From Rhizomucor pusillus (Eukaryota; Mucoromycota; Mucoromycetes; Mucorales; Lichtheimiaceae), in contig FWWN02000382.1 of the NCBI GenBank assembly GCA_900175165.2, positions 28,208 to 92,207 of the forward strand: a DNA stretch of 64,000 bases, in the 5' to 3' direction. The notes beneath the pieces are model-generated. The model saw only the letters and a program-made list of their open reading frames with translations. It was not told where the DNA came from and did not search any database. A program made the translations under genes and the position numbers. Below, piece after piece: positions 47,700 through 59,430 of the stretch. Position 1 is the stretch's first letter. The number at the start of each line of letters is the position of its first letter.

Positions 47700-49462
47700 A
47701 TGACACAACCGCAGCAACAGGCACCAACAATTGTATCAGCACCTGGCAAAGTCTTATTGACCGGAGGATACCTAGTTCTCGACCAGAAGTACCAGGGATT
47801 AGTTGTCGGTACTACAGCGCGATTCTTTACGAGCATCCGCAACGATCAAGGCTTGTCACCGGGAACTATCCGCGTGGAAGCTCCACAGTTTACAGCAGAT
47901 AACGTTTGGGAATATTCTATCCGAACTGATGAGGAGGACCAGCTCGTTGTTGAAAAGTAACGAAAAGAATGCATGTTTGAAAAGCATTGAAATAATTTAC
48001 ACACGCCGTAATTAGACCGGAAGCTGCTACCGAAAATAAGTTTGTGGAGGCGTGTATTCGATTCAGTCTCGCGGTTATCTATCACAGAACAAAGAATGCA
48101 GATATTGTCCGATCTGGCTTGTCAATTGTTATCGTGGGCGACAATGACTTTTACTCTCAGAGATCTCAGGTCAGAGCGCTTGTGCATAGCAATGATCACA
48201 GAAAAACGGAGAGTTCTCAAACGCAGATACCACACAGCTTGAACAGAGAGGATTGCCGCTAACAGTGGAAGGGCTCGAGGCTTTGGATCGTTGCTGCGAC
48301 ACAGGCGCTACCTTGAAGACAGTCCACAAAACTGGTTTGGGCAGCTCGGCTGCCTTGACGACGTCCTTGATCGCTGCTCTGTTTGTCCACCTGGGCGCCG
48401 CATCCTTGGATAACGACAACGATCGGTTGTTAATTCATAATACGGCCCAGTTTGTTCATTGCTACGCTCAAGGCAAAGTAGGTAGCGGCTTTGACGTTTC
48501 GGCTGCCGTCTGGGGTAACCATCGATATACACGTTTCAGTCCTCAAGTTTTATCGCCCATCATGGTAAAATCCTACTAAAAGGGGAAATCAGTGCAAGTG
48601 GCTCATACCATTCATTGGTCGTTTTTAGAGTGATAAGGTCAATGCCGAGCAATTGGCGCAGGCTTTGGAGCCAAGCGACAACAGTAGCTGGGATAATGCA
48701 GTAGTACCATTCCAGCTCCCGCCTCAGCTTGAATTGATTCTCGGAGACGTTGATGCTGGTAGTCACACACCTACACTCGTCGGTAAAGTCCTAAGCTGGC
48801 GGAAGGAGAAAGCAGAAGAAGCAAACACCCTCTGGGACGAGCTTGGCAACGCAAACACAAGCGTCGAGCAAGACCTTCGCACGCTGGCGGAAATCGCAAC
48901 TGCTAACCCAGACGGTTATGCTAATGCTATTTCTAAATGTGCTACCATGAAAGCCGCAGAGGTAATCAATATACACGGGCATTATCTCTGGCTTGCGATA
49001 TCTAATGCAACATATACTAGTGGTCCTCTGCATCCGGGACATGCCCTGTGACGAAGACATTGGTACAACTAGCACAAGACTTTAAACGCGTGCGCGGATA
49101 TCTCCAACGAATGAGCGTATTATCCAATGTACCCATTGAGCCCGAAGAGCAGACTAGGTTGCTAGATGCTTGCATGGATATGCCAGGCGTTGTCATGGCG
49201 GGAGTCCCTGGAGGTATATTATATTTTTAAAACTTGCCATCCATGTGACAATCTTCTCACAAACCATTCGTTCTTTAAAGCTGGAGGCTATGACGCCATT
49301 TTCTGTATTGTACTGTCACAGGAAGCTAAAGAAAACGTCCGCAAGCTTTGGACTAGTTGGAAGGAAATGGACGTGAGCTCACTTTTAGCACAAGCCGACA
49401 ACAAGGGCGCCATGCAAATCTCAATTGATACAGTCAAGGAGCTCGAATACCGGTTCCAATGA
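47700..49462 (+). CDS. ERG8: phosphomevalonate kinase
   Basis: GHMP kinase that phosphorylates mevalonate-5-phosphate to the diphosphate in the mevalonate route to sterols and prenyl groups. Exons: 47700-47956, 48016-48169, 48238-48564, 48629-48961, 49021-49213, 49281-49462; 481 residues. N-terminal SAPGKVLLTGGYLVLD, the GHMP phosphate-binding loop KTGLGSSAALT (about residues 167-176), and the C-terminal motif VPGAGGYDAIFCI are all present. The acceptor at 49021 keeps the frame into the conserved KRVRGYLQRMS and VPIEPEEQTRLLDAC. Length is near the fungal norm. Not linked to other sterol genes here. Confidence 0.92.
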
Positions 49463-49491
49463 GAGGACAGGCAACAGCAGGTTTTATTGAA

Positions 49492-49522
<31 letters not shown>

Positions 49523-49634
49523 CTAGCCAAGTAATAATAATCTGAGAAACATACCAGCCCGACGATAACATCAATGGAAAACATATACTTTTACAGAATA
49601 ACGCTTGAATTTAATGTGTGTAGATATATGTAAT
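49463..49634. other. convergent spacer with (TA)n repeat
   Basis: 172 bp between the ERG8 and CDC50 stops, containing the TA dinucleotide run at 49497-49523. Confidence 0.7.
49497..49523. repeat. (TA)n microsatellite
   Basis: About 13 TA units directly after ERG8, between convergent genes. Confidence 0.9.
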
Positions 49635-51200
49635 TTAAAGACGGCCGTGGCCAACAATACCACCGCCACCAGATTGATCCCACGACAATCTATCATGGTC
49701 GCCGAGTTTTCTACATGGCAGTGATCATAATTCAGTCATCTTCACAAAAGCGAGAAACCATGACTGTCCTTTTATCTACTCACCTCGGTCGGAAAAAGTG
49801 CCAGCCGAGAAAGATAACGCCAAGCAAAGCGCACACACTTCCCATGATAATGTATGCTAAGCCCATGAAAGGATTTCTGTCGCCCAAAAAGGAAGTGCCG
49901 GAAATGATGATAGATTTGGTGCCACCGTAAGCGCGAATATCATAATCTTCGAGACAAAAATCATGGTTATTACTTTATCCTGTTCAAGCTGCCTGCCTGC
50001 ACTTACTCAAATCTACTTGCAGCTGGTATGTACCCGGTTGTAAGGGATCACCGTGGTAATTGGAGTACAGTTTTCTAAATGTCGGGTACCAGCTTGTCCG
50101 CATCCAGACCAAAAAGTGTTCATCCTGACTGGGATCAAAAAGGTTGTCGGCTGTGTATCCGCTAGGGTATCGTTTTATCCAGTTGGGGGGAGGCGCCAAC
50201 TGATCTGGTGGCATCGATGTTTGCTTGTAGCGAGATACGTCCGAGGACCATGCAATGCCTTTTTCACTCATTGTATACGTGATATTGTCGTTGCTGCCTT
50301 GTGGATTCAGTAACACGAGATTCGAGATGGAGTCTTAAATAACATCCGTTCAACTTTAGTTTAACTCTCTCTCTCTCTTGCCTTCCTTTCGCCATCGATC
50401 ACTCACCGTTGAACATTGAATTTGCAATGAGTCCACATGGATAGTATATTTTGCCATCGGGTGATGTGGCTACAGGTGCACACGATGCACCCGCGTCGTT
50501 TGGAGAGATATTCTCGCCATTCAGTTGATTGTAACTCAAACTCTTGACGTATTTGCGGTGGTTTTGGTAAAAGTTGGTTAATCTATAGTATATGTAGACT
50601 GGGGATTGGAGCTGTATAGCGATGGTGAATTCAATTGTGCATCGTGGGACGGTTTCTCCTGAAGGTGCCGGATTGCCGTTCAGGTAGGTGGATTCCTGCG
50701 TCAATTTATAACTCGGTGCTCGAATCCCTACAGTGTACATGTTAAATGTCTGTGATACATTTCAACAATAAAGTCGATAGCAGACCTGTGGTATTTTCTG
50801 ATGTGAATTTGTAAGAGTACAGGTCTTCGGTCAATGGTGCTGGCTCATTTGGGGTCTGTTCTATGCAGCGCGTATAGTCGATCGTGATCTCATTCACCTG
50901 TTGCAATCGTTCAAAGGGTATGAATCAGACAACTGTTGCTTGCGGAATGATTTCCTTTACAAACTGACAGTATCGCTCTCGTATAAGAATAGACCGCCTA
51001 AAGGTGCAAACACAATGCCGGCCGCGAATAGTGTCGGTAGAACGGTCTTAGGTGTGAGCAGCGGCTGCCAAGCTTTCAGTCGTTGCTGCTTAAACGCCGT
51101 GTCTAAGGCAATGATGTCAGCAAATGAACTCTCTGGCGCCACTGCAGATGATGAAAACTCAAATCGTACTTGCTGGCTTTTTGCTCTTGTGTTCTGCCAT
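49635..51200 (-). CDS. Cdc50/Lem3 family phospholipid flippase subunit
   Basis: Non-catalytic subunit of P4-ATPase flippases, needed for their ER exit and activity at endosomal, Golgi or plasma membranes. Exons (minus): 51200-51170, 51141-50969, 50897-50786, 50727-50407, 50333-50007, 49946-49784, 49710-49635; 400 residues. N-terminal [22 protein letters not shown] followed by helix 1 (about 50-70), a large Cys-containing lumenal domain with [26 protein letters not shown] and [12 protein letters not shown], then helix 2 ([19 protein letters not shown]) and a short cytosolic tail. The 31-bp first exon gives a start much like that of yeast Cdc50, preferred over reading through the intron. Divergent from the DHHC gene. 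Confidence 0.9.
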
Positions 51201-52034
51201 GTCGGTGGATGCAAAATCTTAAAAAGATGGACGAACACCGGAAAGGAACACGGCTGGTTATATGAGCCCCGCAAAGCGCTCCGTGTGCAATTTTGAGCAT
51301 TGTTGCATGGATAACCTGCAACGTTTCCATATTTATTTGCTTCAATTTACTGTACCATTATCTTTAGTAGCATATGTTTTACCAAACTGCTATACCATGT
51401 TTAGATGGCATTATGAGATGTCTTATATCTGCTTGACTGGAAGGAGAAGTTTTTGATTCCTCTTCCGCAAGTTGTTCCTGTTACTGGATTGATCGCTGCA
51501 GTGCTCTTGACTTTCCCAATATGTAGTTCAAAGATCAGTTTTACCTTTTGTGCTGTGTATATCCGTAGCTGACCAGTCGATGGAAATCCGAGAAGGAGCG
51601 CTTCAGAAGCTGAGCAGATGCTCAGAAAAGTACCCAAAGAGCATTGATGTTAGCGCCAGCGGATGTTTCCAGCTGGTTGTGCTACCGTCCATTTTTCTGA
51701 ATAAAGGGCTCATGAAACGGCCATGTCATATAGGTAGAAGAAATAAATTATGTGATATAAAAGCTGTGATTAATGCTTTGATTTATACATAATACTTCGT
51801 GATAAGAATAGTAATCCCAAATGGAGAGCTTGTTCTCTACAATTCCTACTAGATAGTTCAAGTCCACCGGAAAATAAGCAATACATAGAAAAAGGTGGAT
51901 TTCTTGATATGCAAACGAGGGACACATTTCACTCGATATGAAGGACCGTCTTACATATTTTTTTAGTAACTGTGTTCTATCTACTTTAAATGACAAGAAA
52001 AGAGTAGAGAAATACCACCTTCCTTTTCAAATCC
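51201..52034. other. divergent promoter region, CDC50 / DHHC genes
   Basis: 834 bp, AT-rich. No gene recognised. Confidence 0.6.
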
Positions 52035-53539
52035 ATGCTGAAGGAGGAGTCAATACCGGGAATCGTCTACACAGGCGGTGTCACTGTATTGATCGCGTTT
52101 ATCGCGTTCAGTTCCCAGTTCTTTATTGTTATACCCTTTCTCGGACGATGGAGCTCGCAATCCAGTCTGGCGATCCTTGTTCCACTGAATGTCATTATCA
52201 TCCTCATTTACTACAATTATTTCTTGGCAGTTACCACTGATCCAGGACGGATCCCTGTTGACTGGGTCAGTTCAAAAACGAAAGCAGCTTATATTTGATT
52301 ATTGTTCTGACTAGCGATATGTGGCGACCAGACCCCACCAAGCACGTTGTTGGTACCTACCAATAATCACAGACGAGCTCAGGGCATCACAGGGCCCAGA
52401 TATTGCAAAGGATGCAGGACATACAAGCCCCCACGTAGCCACCACTGCAAGCACTGCAACCGCTGTGTGCTAAAGATGGATCACCACTGCCCGTGGATTT
52501 CAAACTGTGTTGGTCACGGCAACTATCCACATTTTCTGCGGTTTATCTTTTACGTAATTGCTGGCTGTTTGTACATTCTAACCTTGATTGGCTTACGAAT
52601 ACGCGAGATACTCAACGACATACGGGTGTTTAAGGTGCGCCTAAAACGTAAAACTCTTTCTACCCGAGCCAACATTAACTAAAAGATCGACTAAATAGTT
52701 TGAGACGGAGCCCACCACTATAGAAGCTGTGTTTCTTGTCATCGACTCTACCCTTGCATTTGTCGTCCTAGTTGCAGTGGGCATGCTCAGCGTGTACCAA
52801 TTCTACTGTTTGGCTAGGAACCAGAGCACAATCGAGGCGTGGGAGAGAAGCAAGGTCGAGAGACTTGTAAAACATGGGAAAATAACTCCAGTAACTAAGC
52901 AGAACGGACGTCGGCATAGCACGATTATTTTTACTAAGTACATTCTCCTAGGTTGCATATCCATTCGATATTGGTGTATATGCAAATATATGCTCAGTGC
53001 TTGGAAACAATCCTCTGCTGTGGATGTGGCCTCAGAAGCATGTACTCGGAGATGGAATATCGTTCGCTCTGCGGCCTAACACGGATATCGAGATACCTTA
53101 CTTTTGGCCACCGAGGGATCCAGATGAACTACGGCCATCCATTTTCTCTGGACGGTATAGGGGGCAGCAGGAACGGCTGCATCAAAGTGGCGGTTTACTG
53201 ACAGATACGGTACCAGAGGAATTGTCGCTTGACGAGTCAGACGAGTATTATGACTCTGGAAGCTTCGCGTCAGATAGCGACGACGATAGTCAGCAGGTGG
53301 ATGAAGAACAAGGAATAGGCCGTCGTGTCGGTCATCGGATTCTGGATATGACAGGACAACATGTAGATCATCACAGACGACGTCGAGATAATGCAAAACC
53401 TGAGACTGAGCATTTATTGCGCGACCACGACAACGACCACGGCAATGAAGACGAAGACGAGGACGACGTCGATGATGATCACATTGCCCTCTCCACTTTC
53501 TTTCCTCGCAAAAGCTCCAAAGATACCAAGAATGAATAA
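52035..53539 (+). CDS. DHHC palmitoyltransferase (Pfa4-like)
   Basis: Membrane S-acyltransferase, probably in the ER, that attaches palmitate to cysteines; yeast Pfa4 acts on chitin synthase Chs3. Exons: 52035-52265, 52332-52634, 52699-52890, 52952-53539; 437 residues. Two N-terminal helices, a TDPGRIP motif, the Cys-rich DHHC domain (CKGCRTYKPPRSHHC..CNRC..DHHCPW, catalytic Cys about residue 130), NCVGHGNYPHFLRF, two more helices, a TTxE motif (TTIE) and the Pfa4-like VLGNNPLLWMWPQ. The C-terminal tail is long, acidic (Asp/Glu runs) and hydrophilic. A class IV (Chs3-type) chitin synthase lies 9 kb away; a link by palmitoylation is plausible but inferred. Confidence 0.88.
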
Positions 53540-54508
53540 CAAAGATGTGATGACGCTTTTAAAATCTATATATACGCTCATATAAGGAGTCCGTCTGGTA
53601 TCTTTTCCCTCGCAGTTTACTTCATTTCCTATGGATGTATCTTTAGCGTTTAAAAGTGTGCCTCGTTCATGGCGTTCGCTTTCTCTTTCCGATTCATATT
53701 GCCAATAGGAAACTGTACAAAGGTGTTAGCTTCTAGAAAAATTGGTATATCTCTCATAGTCGAATAGCTTTCCAGTACCATTTCGAGGAAGACTGATAAC
53801 TTTTTCAGGATCTTTGATTTCGAAGATGATAGCGATCAAGGGACCTCGGAAATCCCGGATGGAACATACAACTTTCGGCAATATAACCAGTCAAATGATT
53901 CTGTATCCGGCAGTCTTGATGTCTAAGCGTTGTGTGTCCAGTAGGGTGCGCCGAGAGAATTGTATGGTCACGTCGTCAAAAGAATCAACAGATATATTTG
54001 CAAGGAGCACTCACACCGCTCCTGGGCTATTACTCTGCAAGAAGGAAGCTGCATGACCACTTCGCCCTCAAGCCTCGCGTTTATTCAGTTTGCCCGAACA
54101 GTTGTCGGGTGTGTTATGTAGGATGAGGATGTGACTACAAAGTATTTTGCTGTGAGTGAAAATAGATCAAATAGCTATGATTTATTACAGAGTAGGGTTA
54201 AATCAGTGATTTCATGCATGTACGAAACATGGAAGCAACGTGCTCCTTTTTGAAGGAGGAAGAAAAAGCGGCAATCTCGGCCTTAAATATCTAATTACGA
54301 GTGGAGTGTAATCTGGTGCAACTGACGCATTCAGAGGACCTCCTAGTCACAAAGGACGAATGGAACAAACATCTTTGTTCTTAGCCGCAAAATGCGAAGA
54401 AAAGACCAGTGTCGTTATATTAGGCGGATGGGAGAAGGGTTGAAAAATTGCTTTTTGGGGGGAGAGGGATTGATTTTGTACAATACATGCAGCTTTGTGA
54501 GATTCTAT
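53540..54508. other. intergenic region with decayed ORF
   Basis: Holds the pseudogene-like minus-strand frame at 53726-54010. Otherwise no gene. Confidence 0.5.
53726..54010 (-). pseudogene. degraded protein-coding remnant, unidentified
   Basis: On the minus strand one frame reads 95 codons with a single internal TGA (53891-53893) and strongly coding-like content, for example DSFDDVTIQFSRRTLLDTQ and RDFRGPLIAIIFEIKDPEKV. Upstream, in another frame, LEGEVVMQLPSCR could be an earlier part, which would imply a frameshift or an intron. I do not recognise the family. The stop, the shift and the lack of a start suggest decay, but a multi-exon gene I failed to assemble remains possible. Confidence 0.3.
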
Positions 54509-55305
54509 CTATTTACCACTCCATGCCGATACGCCCAGCGACCAGATGCCAGCAACGGCAGCGCACACACCAGAAGAGATAGCTGCTGCGCGAGGACCTA
54601 AGAGTGTATTTAATAAGCATATCTCTTTGTAATTCACGCTCATCATTCTCTCTCCAACTTACCAGCAGTGCTTCTAAAGATGGCACCCGAGATAGCACCA
54701 CCAGCTATGCTGTTAAAGATGTCATGTTTTCCTCTGCTGTAATCGATCAACGCGGTTGTTCCGTTGTACATCATGGCAATAACGCCAACAGCGTTGCCGA
54801 GACCGGGTCCTCGTCGGGTGATAGTGTTGAGGGTTGTGTTCAAGCGGACTCTCATATTCTGTGGGCCTTGCTTGCTCTTTCGTACACCTTCAACCATACC
54901 GTACGCACCACCGATAGTCAAACCGGCCAAGTACGTAGTGCCGGTACCGTAGCAAAGGTCGTCGGTCCAGCCTCGAGACGGGGTCAACGCAGCACCGCCA
55001 AAGTTGGCGCCAGCACCGCCGCCACCGTAGTGATCTTCGATCTGTAAAAAGTCAATGCCGCCTTGCACGGCCATGGGCTGCAGCTTGGACGAGTCATAAG
55101 CAGCTTGTGACAAAAAGTCGGGAAGTCTGTCATAGTTGTTGTCGCTGCTACTGCTGCCGAAATCGGGGAAAGACTGTGCTGATGGGGAGTACATGTCTTC
55201 GGTTGCAGAGCTCGACGTGTAGTCGCCGGCAAGGTTCTCTGTATTAACGTTATCGTTGTTGTTGTTGCTGCTGCTGCTGCTAGAACCGAACCCGAAAATG
55301 CCCAT
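54509..55305 (-). CDS. TIM23: Tim23, channel subunit of the TIM23 inner-membrane translocase
   Basis: Core of the presequence translocase of the mitochondrial inner membrane. Exons (minus): 55305-54663, 54597-54509; 243 residues. The intermembrane-space N-terminus (1-115) is Ser/Asn/Gly-rich and carries the conserved block MAVQGGIDFLQ. The Tim17/22/23 membrane domain follows (about 125-243): WTDDLCYGTGTTYLAGLTIGGAYGM, LNTITRRGPGLGNAVGVIAMMY and GGAISGAIFRSTAG. Exon 2 supplies the last helix (PRAAAISSGVCAAVAGIWS). Poly-Ser and poly-Asn near the N-terminus come from a GTT/CTG-type repeat. Divergent from the H+-ATPase gene. Confidence 0.93.
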
Positions 55306-56257
55306 GTTGAAAGACTCAAAGTGGCGAGCGTTTGGCCCTTGAAAAATGTATATTTTACCCTCTGTCCTCCGACCGGGTCGCTCCCTCTTCTACCAACAAG
55401 CCACTTGTAGCATTTTGGCAGTGCTTGCCCTATTTGGGCGGATCACGGCTGTGTTGTCATCTGAATAGTAGCACAAGCCTTTCCGGGGAGATATCTACTA
55501 AAGTTCGGATTCAACGGGAAGAACTCCCCAATACGATGGGAAAGATACCTTGTAACATGTGTGGATTTGTACATGTATTATTGGGTGCTCGCTGGTGCTG
55601 GACTCCATCAGCCAAATGCAAGGAAATTTTGATTGGAGCCAAGAGAGTATGGCAAAACATAGCATATGTGCCAGCCAAAATAGTAGGCTGTCGCATATTA
55701 CAAAATTTCTATCATGGAATCCAACGGCAAATTTGGCATCTCAGAGTTTCCAAAACCAAATCGAGTCGTCGATTTCATAATAGTTGGAACATAATTCCCC
55801 GTAGATACGTTTGTATACTCGACTTTTGACGGTGGTTATCTCCAAAATTCATCATAGGACAAAATGGGATCTACCATAGTAGCAATCTTCTAATTTGAAA
55901 GGTAGAGTACTTCAAATACGAGATAGACGAATGAAAGGGAAAGCATGTAACTCAAGGTGATAGCATCGAGATCGGTTTTTCTTTCAAATTGGTGAATATA
56001 CATCTTGTCAGAAATATAACCGAAGTTATCAACAAACGATTTTCGAATGCTTTTTTCTGTGGGATATAAGTAGCCAAAGAAAACGTTTATCACACTTTTT
56101 CCGTTCCCTGCTCTGATCATAGTCATTGTTAGAGGGACAAAAGGTAGCCCTCCTTCTTTTTGTGGTAAATTCGCCGGGAGCAAAGAATGCATGTGCGTGC
56201 GTGCGTGTGTGGCATGTTGCGGCTCATCAAATTCCTACCCTCTTTTCCAGAAACTTG
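55306..56257. other. divergent promoter region, TIM23 / H+-ATPase
   Basis: A 165-codon plus-strand open frame (55332-55829) begins 27 bp from the TIM23 start but has no recognisable domain, and it overlaps the expected TIM23 promoter, so it is not called. Otherwise no gene. Confidence 0.5.
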
Positions 56258-59119
56258 ATGACTAGCTCCCCAAGCCCCGGCAAGGAGACTGGCAGTAAAA
56301 GCCATACAAGGAGCCCGGAACTTTCTCCGTCTGTAAGCAGAAAGATTGCCCATCTGTACGGTTTCAGCAGTAATCTTTCTCTGACTCAATACATTTGTAG
56401 AATGAAAAGTCCACAGCTACCGCTGCTGCTGCTGCTGCTGCCACGGATAAAAATGGATCATCGCGTCCTCTACTTGAAAAGCACGAACACGTTGAGCATG
56501 CCGACGAAATTCCTCCCGAGCTAGAAGCTCTGTTGCATACAGATCCGCGCACGGGCCTGACATCAGATATCGCGCAAGAACGTACCAAAGAGTTTGGCCC
56601 CAATGATCTGCCAGTCCAGCGACGAAACCGCTTCAAAATGTTCATCGGCTATTTTCAAGGCCCCATTTCTTACTTGATCGAGCTGGCGATCATCGTTGCT
56701 GCCATTGTGGGTGACTGGCTCGATCTTGGCATTATTTCAGGCCTGCTTATACTGAACGCCGTCATCGGGTACGCCGAAGAAGCCAAAGCCGAGTCAGCTC
56801 TCGATGCTTTGCGTGAGACTCTGGCTCAAAAGGCCAAATGCTGGAGAAACGGTGAACTTCAAGACATTGATGTGAAGCAACTTGTCCCTGGCGACATTAT
56901 CGTGCTTCGCATAGGTGATATCATTCCTGCCGACGCACGCCTGCTTGGTCTTGATGTCAATGGAGAAGAAACACAGGTCGAACTGGAGGTAGACCAGTCT
57001 GCGCTCACAGGCGAATCGCTACCTGTCGTCAAGCGCAAGGATAGCACCGTCTACAGTTCGAGTATCGTCCGCCAAGGACAACAGCTTGCCGTGGTCACCA
57101 AGACAGGTCCTCGCACGTTTATCGGTCGCGCTGCAGATCTCATTGCTGTCAGCGCAGACGAGGGCCACTTTCAAAAGATCATTAACAAGATTGGTCAAGT
57201 ACTGATTTGGTCCTCGCTTTTGCTTGTTGCTATCGTGTTTGCGTATCAGTTTGTCAAGAACAAAGCATGGAATAACGATCAATGGAAATCTGTGTTGGAG
57301 AATTGCCTTGTGCTGCTTATTGCCGCTATCCCTGTCGGTTTGCCGACAGTAATGTCAGTTACCATGGCACTGGGTGCCAAGCAACTAGCTGCAAAACAAG
57401 TTATTGTCAAACGTCTGACGGCCGTGGAGGAGCTCGCATCTGTGTCTGTGCTCTGCTCGGACAAGACAGGTACACTCACGCTGAACGAGCTGACATTTGA
57501 TGAACCGTGGTTGGCTCCTGGTTACACCACAGATGATCTATTGCTATGTGCATACTTGGCTGCAGAGACCGGCGCCAATGATCCCATTGAATCCGCTGTG
57601 CGTCGCGCTGCAGAATCCTCGCTATCTATTCTTCAAAACCGGGAAAACAAGCACGGTGTACCTGGATACAAGGTGACAGCCTATCAACCCTTTGATCCCG
57701 TCCGCAAGATGACAGAAGCGACCGTCATGGATACGAATACATCAAAATCCTTCCGAGTAGCCAAGGGTGCACCTCAGGTCATTATTGAGCTGGTGGGTGG
57801 ACATGACGACGCTGTTCATGCAGTGAACGCATTGGGCCGCCGTGGTCTTCGTGCGCTGGGCGTTGCCAAGGCCATGGAAGATGGCAAGTTTGAACTCGTG
57901 GGCATGATTTCCTTGCTGGATCCTCCTCGACACGACTCCGCCGATACAATCAGAGAATGCGGTGAACTTGGTATCAACGTCAAGATGATCACCGGTGACC
58001 AACTTATCATTGCACAAGAAGTGGCAACTCGACTGGGAATGGGTAGCAATATAATGGATGCAAAGTGTCTGGCGGACAAGGATGCACCCGAAGACCAAGT
58101 CGCTTTCAACTGCAAGCATGCTGACGGATTTGCACAGGTGATTCCAGAACACAAGTATCGTGTAGTTGATATTCTGCAAAAGGATGGTACTCTGGTTGGC
58201 ATGACAGGTGATGGTGTCAACGATGCACCAGCACTCAAGAAGGCAAACGTCGGTATCGCTGTTGCAGACTGCACCGATGCAGCTCGCTCTGCTGCAGACA
58301 TTGTGTTGCTCGCACCAGGACTATCAACGATCGCCGACGGTGTACGCACATCGCGTGCTATCTTCCAGCGCCTACGTTCCTATGCACTTTATCGAATCAC
58401 ATCCACTATTCATTTCTTGCTTTTCATGTTCATTATCACATTAGTTGAAAACTGGAATATGCCTGCGGTGCTTCTGATCATGATTTGCGTCCTGGTAAGC
58501 AATACAAATACGCCAAACATCAGACTTGGTCTTACACTCCATCTAGAACGACGCAGCCACGCTTGTTATTTCAGTGGACAATACGGAGATCTCTACGAGA
58601 CCTGACAAGTGGCGCATCGGCCAGCTTTTAACTTTATCCACCATTCTTGCGATTCTGTTGGCGGGTCTATCCTTTGTTCATTTCTACGTGGCACGCGATA
58701 TCTTCATGGTGACACCGCATCAGCTCAATTCCATCATGTACTTGCATATTTCATCCGCACCTCACTTTGTCATCTTTTCTACACGCGTTCCTGGACACTG
58801 GTGGAAGAACATGCCCCACTGGGCTTTCACAGTCTGCGTTTTGGGCACGCAGGTCGTTGCACTCATTTTCTCGGCACTCGGCGTATTTGGAGAAGCAGAA
58901 GGTGTCGCACCTTGCGGCTTTGCTTGGGGATTCTCTGTACTTTTTGTTTCACTGGTCTCGTTCATGGTGCTTGATCTGGTGAAGGTGTACGTCCTACGAG
59001 TCTGGAACTTTGAGCTCACGGTGCGTCTGTGGCCCACACCAAAGAGACGACGCATGCTGGAGGAAAGACGTGCAGCTATCAAGCAAGCAGAGTTAGATCA
59101 ACAGCATCAAGAGGCATGA
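56258..59119 (+). CDS. PMA1: plasma-membrane H+-ATPase (P3A-type)
   Basis: Proton pump that sets the plasma-membrane potential and cytosolic pH, using an aspartyl-phosphate intermediate. Exons: 56258-56332, 56401-58494, 58547-59119; 913 residues (yeast 918). The phosphorylation motif CSDKTGTLT puts the catalytic Asp at about residue 379. Also present: the actuator loop LTGESLPV, the proton-path helix with IPVGLPTVMSVTMALGA, the hinge MVGMTGDGVNDAPALKKA-like sequence (TGDGVNDAPAL), and the C-terminal helices after LNDAATLVISVDN. The short exon 1 encodes only 25 hydrophilic residues and may be less conserved. The C-terminal tail (MLEERRAAIKQAEL) would be the regulatory domain. Bias to C-ending codons suggests high expression. 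Confidence 0.95.
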
Positions 59120-59430
59120 CAATCTTTTTTCCTATTCCTGTTCACTCTCTCGTCGATATTGAATGAGAGCCTAATATTGAACCGAGTCGCTTTGTGACAA
59201 GGTTGTAGTATAATCCCAAATAACGCATTAGATGAAAAACAGCGTATAGAAAGTTTTGTTCTATCTAACCAGCGATTCACGGTTGGGAGAGCATTTGCAA
59301 ATAAAACCGAAGCAAGCGAGACTTCTCAACCCCTCTATCATATTTGCAAAAAAAAACAATAAAAAGCGACAAGTTTATTTCAGTGCAGATTGGAAACAAA
59401 TATGTATGTTAATTGCTCCGTTTATTACGT
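59120..59430. other. convergent intergenic region
   Basis: About 310 bp of 3' UTR sequence between the H+-ATPase and MEMO1-like stops. AATAAAA near 59360. No gene. Confidence 0.6.

Noticed and set aside
55332..55829. 165-codon plus-strand ORF upstream of the H+-ATPase
   Set aside because: Starts 27 bp from the TIM23 ATG on the opposite strand, no recognised domain, no splice support. Probably chance in the shared promoter.
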